This document shows positions 1 through 6,263 of a stretch of DNA of 12,287 nucleotides, one piece after another; the first letter of the stretch is position 1, and every line of letters starts with the position of its first letter. The stretch spans positions 1 to 12,287 of the forward strand of contig JAACDL010000025.1 of NCBI GenBank assembly GCA_009936765.1, written 5' to 3'. This DNA comes from Methanobacteriota archaeon. GTDB lineage: Archaea; Thermoplasmatota; Poseidoniia; Poseidoniales; Poseidoniaceae. The position numbers and the translations under genes are program-made. Below the pieces are notes generated by a model. The model saw only the letters and a list, made by a program, of their open reading frames with translations, searched no databases and had not been told where the DNA came from.

Positions 1-837
1 ATCATATTTCATTTCGTCCATTGAAGGAGATGGTTTGATTGAGATACCACCTGTATCGAATGTAATTCCCTTCCCTACAATACAAGGACTTGGACCAGGC
101 TTGTCTGGATTGATTTCGAAGATAACAATGCATGGCTTTCGGTATGACCCCATTCCTACACCAACTAATCCACCCATTCCTAAAGAACGTGCTTCGTCGT
201 AATTGATGATCTTTACATCGACATTGTCGTGTTTCCTACCGAACTCTCTAGCTTGCTCTGCGAATGCCATTGGGTACATGTCATTAGGAGGTGCGTTTCC
301 TAAGTCTCTTGCTAGGTATACTCCGGTTGCAACTGCGGATGAAAGTTCAGCCGACTTGGCCAAAACCTCGGTTTTTTCATCTTCGCATGTGACATTAACA
401 GTAATCTCGGTATCATCTGAATCTTCGTCTTTCGACTTGTAATGATCATATGAATAATCTCTGAGAATCATTCCTTCAACAAATGCGCCCATGTGAGCGT
501 CTTCCATTCCATGGAACTTCACGGTCAATGTTTTACCATGAATTTTAGCAAGGCTTGCCGTAACTTTTGCTCCAGACTCCCTCATTGATTGAAGGGTTGC
601 TTCGTCTTCCTTACCTAGTCCGATAAGTAGTGCCTTGCCGCCTTCTGTGCCAGCAAGAGTCATTGCGGAGCCAGATTTAGCCTTGAAATCACCATCATGT
701 AGAATTGTTTCTATCTGGGTTTTGAGTCCTCTATGTAATCCAGACTCGCTTCCAGCAATCATATTTCTGCTACCTTGCCACAATGGAAGTACTAGAGTTC
801 CGTTGATGTTTTCATTGGTGTTAACATTAATCTTCAT
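1..837 (-). CDS. pepA: Leucyl aminopeptidase (M17 family), C-terminus cut by window edge
   Basis: Cytosolic dimetal aminopeptidase that removes N-terminal residues from peptides; family members are hexamers. The 279 codons seen from the ATG at 837 read without a stop to base 1. The N-terminal domain is variable, and the catalytic domain begins near residue 165 (VYLARDLGNAPPNDMYP). Near the edge the M17 signature GKGITFDTGGISIKPS is clear: K256, D261 and K268 match the metal-binding and catalytic lysine/aspartate of E. coli PepA (K270, D275, K282). The remaining metal ligands and the NTDAEGR motif lie outside the window. The start is supported by AGGTGAG at 841-847, 3 bases upstream of the ATG. 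It lies 57 bp downstream of the M14 carboxypeptidase on the same strand, so the two may be cotranscribed and act in sequence on imported peptides. Identification is firm; substrate preference is unknown. Confidence 0.95.
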   Translation of the reverse strand, partial: MKINVNTNENINGTLVLPLWQGSRNMIAGSESGLHRGLKTQIETILHDGDFKAKSGSAMTLAGTEGGKALLIGLGKEDEATLQSMRESGAKVTASLAKIHGKTLTVKFHGMEDAHMGAFVEGMILRDYSYDHYKSKDEDSDDTEITVNVTCEDEKTEVLAKSAELSSAVATGVYLARDLGNAPPNDMYPMAFAEQAREFGRKHDNVDVKIINYDEARSLGMGGLVGVGMGSYRKPCIVIFEINPDKPGPSPCIVGKGITFDTGGISIKPSPSMDEMKYD

Positions 838-894
838 TGGCTCACCTATTCAGGGGGAATGGTGCTTTGCTCTTGAAGATGCGCACGGTTCGGC

Positions 895-2268
895 TCAATC
901 TATTAGTTCAGCATCCAATGGAATTTCTTCATCCATAGCAAACGGTTTTTCTTCTCGCGCCCACCAGAACGAGAAGCAAACTACTACCAGCGGTATGATT
1001 CCAACTTGTAGGGCCCACATCATTGTAGCCAAAGATTGAGCGAAGAAACCGACCTCGTAATCGCCAACATCTACGCTTTCGTTAACCCATGTTGATGAAT
1101 TTATCACTCTCTTCTGATACGATAATCTCCATTCTCCACCTTCGTAGTCAAAACCAGCACTTGTAACAGTGGTTGAATCGCTAGCATTGGCAGTGAAATT
1201 ACTTGACTGCCACAGAATATCATCACCATTTACATATTGTAAGGTTGCATTTCTAGTACTGGCGTGGCCTAGATTGCTAACCGTGAATGTAACTTCATCA
1301 TCATCGAGAGTAAAAGCATCTAGGACTAGGCGAGCCCTCCAATACCAAACATTGTCTATTAGATATCTCATTACATCCATTTCTTCCTCTAATCGATCAT
1401 CTAGTGATTCAAACGAACCTGGTACAAATTGTTCATCATCTGTTTCGAATGTGAAAGTTGGGAAGCCCATCACCCCATACCCGTAGTCCCTACTAGTACC
1501 ACAATTAGGGTACAGTCCTTGATTCGCATTTTGAATTGGAATATCTGAGATATTGGCTTGAACTTCATCTCTTATTCCATGAAATAATTCCCAGTCAGGG
1601 GGTTGTTCTGGCCATTTGCCCCAGGGATAGAGCATTATCCAAACTCCAGTATGCATAGTAACGTAAAGGTCCGCGTCTGGAACTACGGTATTCATGTAAT
1701 TCGAATTCGAGCTGGTTTCCGATTCACTGAATGCACTACTTCCTGGCTGAGTAGTAGGGCAAGTATTCCAATAGTGATCGTAGTTTCTGTTCAAATCCAC
1801 TTGGTTGATATTCCATCTAGTATCGATGTCATTTCCATCTGGGTTTAGCATAATTAGAACATGGATTTCAGAGTTTTGCAACACTCGAACTGCCTCTTCA
1901 TTACCATCATTCCAGCCGTTGATATACCACTTAGCAGAAAGCCATGCTAATGCTGTACCCAAATATTCGTTACCGTGATGTCCACCATCGATGTAGATGA
2001 TTTCTTTAGCGTCGCCGTTTTCTTTAGTTTCCATTGACCAATCGGATATTCTTACTACCCAAAGTGTCTTTCCTAATTCAGAATCACCGATATCCGCCAA
2101 AGCTACAATCTCAGGATAATCGTCAGCCCACTCATTCACTTCAAGTGTGAGAGCAGCCCATGACATGTGTACGTGGTTATCTATTGGTTCACCTGGCCAT
2201 GCTTGTTCTGCACTGGCTAGAGCCGGCAGAACAACAAGTACCGCAAGGAACACAGCGAGTCCGCGCAT
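895..2268 (-). CDS. Secreted, membrane-anchored M14 zinc carboxypeptidase
   Basis: Predicted extracellular metallocarboxypeptidase of 457 residues that trims C-terminal amino acids from peptides at the cell surface. A signal peptide covers about residues 1-20 (cleavage near ASA-EQ). The M14 domain spans about 40-310 with all key residues: zinc ligands H98 and E101 (HHGNE), substrate-carboxylate binders N160-R161 (LNRNYD), zinc ligand H206 (TMHTG) and catalytic E275 (FTFETDDE). A beta-rich domain of about 100 residues with Asn-x-Ser/Thr sequons follows, then a membrane helix at about 412-435 and a short acidic tail, giving a cell-surface protein anchored at its C-terminus. I chose the ATG at 2268 because GGAGGGAT (2271-2278) lies directly upstream; a TTG four codons earlier overlaps that site. 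Its neighbour downstream is pepA, which fits a protein-degrading heterotroph. Exact specificity (A/B versus T type) cannot be read from this. Confidence 0.92.
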   Translation of the reverse strand: MRGLAVFLAVLVVLPALASAEQAWPGEPIDNHVHMSWAALTLEVNEWADDYPEIVALADIGDSELGKTLWVVRISDWSMETKENGDAKEIIYIDGGHHGNEYLGTALAWLSAKWYINGWNDGNEEAVRVLQNSEIHVLIMLNPDGNDIDTRWNINQVDLNRNYDHYWNTCPTTQPGSSAFSESETSSNSNYMNTVVPDADLYVTMHTGVWIMLYPWGKWPEQPPDWELFHGIRDEVQANISDIPIQNANQGLYPNCGTSRDYGYGVMGFPTFTFETDDEQFVPGSFESLDDRLEEEMDVMRYLIDNVWYWRARLVLDAFTLDDDEVTFTVSNLGHASTRNATLQYVNGDDILWQSSNFTANASDSTTVTSAGFDYEGGEWRLSYQKRVINSSTWVNESVDVGDYEVGFFAQSLATMMWALQVGIIPLVVVCFSFWWAREEKPFAMDEEIPLDAELID

Positions 2269-2270
2269 AA

Positions 2271-2278
2271 ATCCCTCC
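2271..2278 (-). promoter_or_regulatory. Ribosome binding site deciding the carboxypeptidase start
   Basis: On the minus strand GGAGGGAT lies 2 bases before the ATG at 2268. It makes this ATG, rather than the in-frame TTG at 2280, the likely start, and it leaves a signal peptide beginning MRGLAVFLAV. Confidence 0.75.
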
Positions 2279-2333
2279 AAGAGTCTTTAAGCCATCAACC
2301 TGACTATGTTTTTCTTCATTGCCGGGACAGGAG

Positions 2334-2339
2334 TTATAT
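2334..2339 (+). promoter_or_regulatory. TATA box for an apparently leaderless gene
   Basis: TTATAT is centred about 25 bases upstream of the ATG at 2362, the normal archaeal TATA-to-start-site distance. Transcription would begin at or next to the ATG. No Shine-Dalgarno sequence is present between the two, which supports a leaderless mRNA. Confidence 0.55.
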
Positions 2340-2361
2340 CTCATATGTAGTATTCCGATTC

Positions 2362-3465
2362 ATGGTAGTAATCGAATGCCCTAATTGTAATGAGGACTTG
2401 GAGATGGATGACGGAGCTCATGGGCTCTTCGAATGCCCATATTGTAAAAATGAATACCAATGGGGAGAGGCCCCTAGGATGAAAAAGAAGAGGAAATTAA
2501 AAACTCATTCTAGTAGTACTAACTCTAAAATTACCAATACTAAAAAAAATAAATCTAGGACCAACGCATTAGATTCAAAAACCAAACTTTTTGAAAGAAA
2601 AAAGCAGACTACAGGACATAAACCAATGGATACCCGGGCATATGGAGGAATTCAAGTCTCTTCTTTATTCGCTACATTCGCTATGCTAATGTTGATATTT
2701 ACTGGATTAAACTCTGACAACTGGTATACAGCAGATTGGTGGGAAGAATATGACTATGAGGAAAAAGAATACCGGGGCCTATCTGAAGACACGGGATCGG
2801 GAACTAAGATGAGTTTTGGAACGTCTGGAGTTATTGTTGAATCTGTCCGAGATACCAAAACATACAATCCTGGAGATTCAGTTAAGGACGGAGAAGAGTA
2901 TGAAGACATAAGTTACGGTGGTACAGATTATAGCAGTATGCTGGTTCAAATTTCTGCAACGATCAGTCAACAAAAAGAATATTGTAAAGACAGTAACAAT
3001 GCAGAATGGGGGCAGACTGATGACGAATTTGAAGCGGAATGTCGTGATTCGCTGAGCGAACTAAATGATCAGTACGATTGGTACAATAGCTGGGATAAGG
3101 CTGGTAGTTTAATCAGTATCATGATGATAATTTCACTCATTTTCTGTTTGCTTGTATTTTCGATTAAGAGTATTTTACTTTTACACCAATTGGGCCTTAT
3201 TAGTAGTAATAAAAACCTGTTAACTAAAATCACATTTTGGGATAACATCTTGAGTTCTATTTTGGGAGGCATACTAGTCGCTGGCCTGATCTTTTACTGG
3301 TTATTAACTCCTGATTTCAACCACATCTTCCGATTACAGGGCGGATATGAACCCGATGATTATTCATACGGTCTTGGAATGATTTGGTGGCTTACCTTGA
3401 TATATTCATTCGTCTATATCGGCATCTCAGTTGCAGGAATGGGGAAAAAAGGTCAAGTTGCTTAG
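2362..3465 (+). CDS. Zinc-ribbon protein with four membrane segments, function unknown
   Basis: I do not recognise this 367-residue protein. An N-terminal zinc ribbon has two CxxC knuckles (C6/C9 and C25/C28), then a Lys/Ser/Asn-rich basic linker (about 38-90) that would be cytoplasmic. Hydrophobic segments lie at about 98-117, 247-270, 295-314 and 338-360. Between the first two is a roughly 130-residue Tyr/Asp/Glu-rich loop, probably extracytoplasmic, with two cysteines (C208, C227) that could form a disulfide. The topology resembles zinc-ribbon membrane proteins scattered in MGII-type genomes, but that is inference. The gene is noticeably A-rich in the linker. It appears leaderless (TATA at 2334-2339). 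Its stop codon overlaps by 4 bases the stop of the convergent SpeD-DHS gene, and no terminator is visible between them. Possible roles are sensing or membrane-associated nucleic-acid or protein binding; none is shown. Confidence 0.75.
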   Translation: MVVIECPNCNEDLEMDDGAHGLFECPYCKNEYQWGEAPRMKKKRKLKTHSSSTNSKITNTKKNKSRTNALDSKTKLFERKKQTTGHKPMDTRAYGGIQVSSLFATFAMLMLIFTGLNSDNWYTADWWEEYDYEEKEYRGLSEDTGSGTKMSFGTSGVIVESVRDTKTYNPGDSVKDGEEYEDISYGGTDYSSMLVQISATISQQKEYCKDSNNAEWGQTDDEFEAECRDSLSELNDQYDWYNSWDKAGSLISIMMIISLIFCLLVFSIKSILLLHQLGLISSNKNLLTKITFWDNILSSILGGILVAGLIFYWLLTPDFNHIFRLQGGYEPDDYSYGLGMIWWLTLIYSFVYIGISVAGMGKKGQVA

Positions 3466-4757
3466 TTTAGAATATATGAAAACAGTATAGGTGCAACGAT
3501 TGTTGCGTCTGATTCGATCATATGCATCGGTGTACCCGGGGCTAATTTGCCCCAAGTTATCTTCTCACTTGGAGGGGCTCCAGAGTATCCCCCATACGAT
3601 GCCGTAGATTCTGAAATCTGAGCAAACCAACCCCACAGTGGAGCTTTCTCTTGCATATCTTGCCTGAGCATTGGTACAACGCAAATTGGGAAATCTCCAG
3701 CAATACCCCCTCCAATCTGTAAGAACCCAATTGGATGTTCAGCACTCATGTACCACTCTGCCAGATGCATCATGTAGTCGATTCCACCTTTGACTGCGCT
3801 CTGTTCAACATCTCCTTTGATACAATGTGCCGCAAATATGTTGCCAAGAGTGGAATCTTCCCAACCAGGAACATAAACCGGTATGCCTGCATCTCTTGCA
3901 GCGATTAACCAAGAGTCAGTGCGAGGAATATCTGCATCTAAGTCATCTAGAATAGCCATCAAATGTTCATGCGGGAATGCAGGGCCACTTTGCCATTGTT
4001 TCAGAATTTTATCCTCGATATGGCGGATTGCTTCTTCTTCAGGAATACAAGTATCTGTGACACGATTGTATCCTTCTGAGTGTAAATTGGCTTCGTCGTC
4101 TTCGCTAAGGTTCCTCCAACCGGGGATTCTTATGTAGTGCGAATGCGCTACAAGGTTGAACACATCTTCCTCGAGGTTCGCCCCTGTACAAGTTATTGCA
4201 TGGATTTTACCCGCTCTGATCATTGGGGCGAGTGAACATCCGATTTCAGCCGTACTCATAGCACCTGCAAGAGTTACCATCAGTCTTCCTCCATCCGTCA
4301 AAAAGTCGTCAAGGGATTGAGCGCAATCTCGTAATGCTCCAGCATTAAAATGATTGAAATGACGATCTACGAAACCACGAACTCCTCCGTTAACCGGTTC
4401 AGTTAGGAATCTCTCTACGCGTTTTCTTTTGTTGATTTTAATTTCAGGATAAGACTTCTTCAGCTCTTTTTCAATTACCTCAATTATTCTCGCAGGATCG
4501 GTTCCACCACAGGTAAAAGCATCGATTGCAAGCCATCCTCTTTCTGAGTAGCAGTGTGCACTAACGTGACTTTCATCAAGTAAAACTACTGAAGCAAATC
4601 CAAGAGGTGAGACACTACCGTCGAAATCTTCGTTGTGTGAATGTACCCTGCGTGCACCTGAAGAATCGACAGCCTTCTCCATCAAAGACAGCATCCATGA
4701 CCCCTCAACGCCTACAGCGCCTGTACAATCTAGCATGATGTGTGCGCCGTGTGCCAT
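3462..4757 (-). CDS. SpeD (pyruvoyl decarboxylase) - deoxyhypusine/homospermidine synthase fusion
   Basis: Single polypeptide of 431 residues with two complete enzyme domains. Residues 1-117 are a class 1b AdoMet decarboxylase (SpeD) fold: DESH with S63 as the self-cleavage and pyruvoyl-forming serine, H68, and C83 in FTCG, the same numbers as in Thermotoga AdoMetDC. Residues about 124-431 are a deoxyhypusine synthase family domain: TLAGAMSTAE (162-171), a CTGANLEED NAD-binding motif, PGWEDSTLGN, IGGGIAGDFP, YGGYSGAPPSEK (388-399) and WGK with catalytic lysine K404. Wording such as GWEDSTLGN and SYGGYSGA is typical of the bacterial branch that includes cyanobacterial SpeY (homospermidine synthase) rather than classical archaeal DHS. 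Cleavage before S63 would give a 62-residue beta chain and an alpha chain that carries the synthase. The usual HTWPE after the catalytic site reads HCYSE, so the domain may decarboxylate arginine or ornithine instead of AdoMet. The start at 4757 is fixed by its RBS and by the catalytic numbering. Product identities are certain at family level; substrates are not. Confidence 0.93.
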   Translation of the reverse strand: MAHGAHIMLDCTGAVGVEGSWMLSLMEKAVDSSGARRVHSHNEDFDGSVSPLGFASVVLLDESHVSAHCYSERGWLAIDAFTCGGTDPARIIEVIEKELKKSYPEIKINKRKRVERFLTEPVNGGVRGFVDRHFNHFNAGALRDCAQSLDDFLTDGGRLMVTLAGAMSTAEIGCSLAPMIRAGKIHAITCTGANLEEDVFNLVAHSHYIRIPGWRNLSEDDEANLHSEGYNRVTDTCIPEEEAIRHIEDKILKQWQSGPAFPHEHLMAILDDLDADIPRTDSWLIAARDAGIPVYVPGWEDSTLGNIFAAHCIKGDVEQSAVKGGIDYMMHLAEWYMSAEHPIGFLQIGGGIAGDFPICVVPMLRQDMQEKAPLWGWFAQISESTASYGGYSGAPPSEKITWGKLAPGTPMHMIESDATIVAPILFSYILN

Positions 4758-4760
4758 TGT

Positions 4761-4770
4761 ATCATCTCCT
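4761..4770 (-). promoter_or_regulatory. Ribosome binding site of the SpeD-DHS gene inside the end of the ureohydrolase gene
   Basis: Minus strand AGGAGATGAT lies 3 bases before the ATG at 4757 and overlaps the final Arg codons and TGA of the upstream gene. This tight arrangement indicates translational coupling. It decides against the in-frame ATG at 4805, which would add 16 residues read from the upstream gene's coding region. Confidence 0.8.
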
Positions 4771-5652
4771 GCTAGCAATTCTTGCTGCCGCAATCTTGGT
4801 TGCAATCATGGCAGCAGTAAATTGAGTAAGTGGCGTTCCCTCTTCGGGTACAATCTCATTAACATCAGCACTAATGATATCGCAGTTAGCAAATGCCGTC
4901 TCAATAGTTTGAACAACATGCCAGAAAGAAAGCCCTCCAGGTACTGGAGTTCCAGTTGCCGGAACAAGAGAACCATCCAATCCATCTATATCGATTGTCA
5001 AATGAACCGGACCATCGATTTTAGCAATCGCTTCCAACCATTCAGTCCAAGCCTTGGCACCAGTACATGGACTCATCACATCACGAGCAAACCAAGTATT
5101 GACACGGTCGTCATTCTCAATGTAGTCTGCTTCTTGGCGGCAATAGGCACGAATTCCAACTTGGTGTACGCTTATGGCACCCTCATCAAGTGAACGAGCA
5201 ATAGCACAGGCATGTGAATATGGCTCACCATCTAATTCGTCCCTTAAGTCCGCATGAGCATCTATCTGTATCAAGGATACTTTCTCAGGACAGCCTCGAA
5301 GTATTCCTGGAAGTATACCATGTTCTCCGCCTAAGAATATAGGAAATCCCCCGTTTGAGTATTGCTTGGATGCGTATTTACCAATTCCATTCAGTTGCTC
5401 TTGTAGAGTGTCACCTTCGCCATCCCATGGTTCAACAGTCCGAATTACTGCACCTGCAGGTAACTCTTCTCCAAGTAATTCATCGAATAATTCAACTTGC
5501 CCGGAGGCCTCTATACAAGCGGCTGGCCCTCTTGCAGTCCCTTGTCCGTAGGAAGTGGTGAGTTCATAAGGAACTGGCGAAATTAGGATGTCGGCATCAC
5601 CGCCTAAATCGGGTAGGCCGAGGAAACTACCCTCGGCGAATTGCTCATCCAT
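4762..5652 (-). CDS. speB: Agmatinase / ureohydrolase family protein
   Basis: Binuclear manganese ureohydrolase of 296 residues, full length for the agmatinase family, which hydrolyses a guanidino group to an amine plus urea. Metal ligands are all present: H111 (GGEHG), D131/H133/D135 (DAHAD), D221/D223 (DIDGLDGS), with E266 near the C-terminus as in agmatinases; the PATGTPVPGGLS loop also fits. Likely substrates are agmatine (to putrescine) or N1-aminopropylagmatine (to spermidine, as in Thermococcus). A guanidinobutyl-modified aIF5A, as proposed for the DHS-adjacent homologue in haloarchaea, is a third option. It is the first gene of a two-gene operon; the SpeD-DHS fusion begins 4 bp after its stop. 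AAGGAAC sits just before the ATG at 5652. The gene symbol is used at family level only; the sequence does not separate these substrates. Confidence 0.92.
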   Translation of the reverse strand: MDEQFAEGSFLGLPDLGGDADILISPVPYELTTSYGQGTARGPAACIEASGQVELFDELLGEELPAGAVIRTVEPWDGEGDTLQEQLNGIGKYASKQYSNGGFPIFLGGEHGILPGILRGCPEKVSLIQIDAHADLRDELDGEPYSHACAIARSLDEGAISVHQVGIRAYCRQEADYIENDDRVNTWFARDVMSPCTGAKAWTEWLEAIAKIDGPVHLTIDIDGLDGSLVPATGTPVPGGLSFWHVVQTIETAFANCDIISADVNEIVPEEGTPLTQFTAAMIATKIAAARIASRR

Positions 5653-5711
5653 GTTCCTTGCGGGACATATTTCCCCTTTGAAGTACTCGATTGGACGAAA
5701 ATCGTCGCTGG

Positions 5712-5719
5712 GTTAATTA
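5712..5719 (-). promoter_or_regulatory. Possible TATA box of the ureohydrolase operon
   Basis: The AT-rich TTAATTAG/CTAATTAA element is the best TATA candidate upstream of the minus-strand operon. It would place the RNA start near 5690 and give a leader of about 38 bases. Weak call based only on composition and distance. Confidence 0.3.
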
Positions 5720-5731
5720 GGGACTTCGACC

Positions 5732-5740
5732 TATACATAT
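5732..5740 (+). promoter_or_regulatory. TATA box upstream of the DUF6015-like gene
   Basis: TATACATAT lies 56 bases before the ATG at 5796. The predicted RNA start is near 5760, inside the spacer of the inverted repeat at 5751-5779. Confidence 0.5.
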
Positions 5741-5750
5741 TACTACGCAG

Positions 5751-5779
5751 CGGAGTAAAGTTGGCCGACATTTACTCCG
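5751..5779. promoter_or_regulatory. 9-bp perfect inverted repeat across the predicted transcription start
   Basis: CGGAGTAAA (5751-5759) and TTTACTCCG (5771-5779) are perfect inverted copies whose centres are 20 bp apart, two helical turns. They lie downstream of the TATA at 5732-5740 and upstream of the ribosome binding site at 5787-5792. The arrangement suits an operator for a dimeric repressor; a hairpin with an 11-base loop in the 5' leader is the alternative. Confidence 0.5.
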
Positions 5780-5795
5780 GAGCGGCGGTGATATC

Positions 5796-6218
5796 ATGGG
5801 TATGACAATGGCAGAACTAACTGAAGCTATACGACAGCATATCGATATGGAGATGGATCCGGAAGTAGCTTGCGGCATGGCAGAACACGCTCTCGGGTTC
5901 TTCGGATTCTACGATCGTATCATTGATAACGCCCTAGAACCAACTGACCGCAACCTGTTTTACATGTTCCAAGATTATGATCTTCTAACAACTGAATCAG
6001 AAGAAACCACCCTCTGGGATGGTAGAGAATGGAGGATTCACTACTGGCGCTTTAAGCCTGAACTTCGCGAGCGTGTAGAGGCTTACATGAACCGTGAAGT
6101 TGAGGTCGTTGAAGTTGATCCATTCGGTGACGTCTATGGCGATGCAGGAAGTATTTGGATGCGCGAAGGTGACAAACCAGTCAATCCAAATGCATTCACT
6201 TCAGACCATTGGGGCTAA
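5796..6218 (+). CDS. Small acidic DUF6015-like protein, function unknown
   Basis: 140 residues, no signal peptide or membrane segment, so probably cytosolic. From memory it resembles the DUF6015 family of Thermoplasmata: a helical N-terminal part (about 5-60, with FFGFYDRIIDNALEPTDRNLFYMF), then LLTTESEETTLWDGREWRIHYW (64-85, described by position) which looks like a beta-hairpin, and a helix before an acidic tail. I see no catalytic motif, and the biochemical function is not known to me. The start at 5796 was chosen because GGTGAT (5787-5792) precedes it with the same geometry as the SpeD-DHS gene; ATGs at 5802 and 5808 are alternatives. It diverges from the ureohydrolase operon across a 143-bp region. 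It is followed after 45 bp by the secreted Ig-like protein, though cotranscription is not shown. Confidence 0.75.
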   Translation: MGMTMAELTEAIRQHIDMEMDPEVACGMAEHALGFFGFYDRIIDNALEPTDRNLFYMFQDYDLLTTESEETTLWDGREWRIHYWRFKPELRERVEAYMNREVEVVEVDPFGDVYGDAGSIWMREGDKPVNPNAFTSDHWG

Positions 6219-6263
6219 TCAATAACCCATAAGTCTTGAAGAGTAGTATGTGCACGACATTGC

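Noticed and set aside
635..1039. 134-residue plus-strand frame
   Set aside because: Antisense of pepA and the end of the M14 carboxypeptidase, both of which have complete family motifs.
2269..2280. TTG start for the M14 carboxypeptidase
   Set aside because: The Shine-Dalgarno GGAGGGAT lies after it and directly before the ATG at 2268.
4758..4805. Upstream in-frame ATG for the SpeD-DHS gene (16 extra residues)
   Set aside because: The extension is read from the end of the ureohydrolase gene, lacks a ribosome binding site, and would shift the catalytic residues away from positions 63, 68 and 83.
4633..5193. 186-residue plus-strand frame
   Set aside because: Antisense shadow crossing the ureohydrolase and SpeD domain; no coherent domain.
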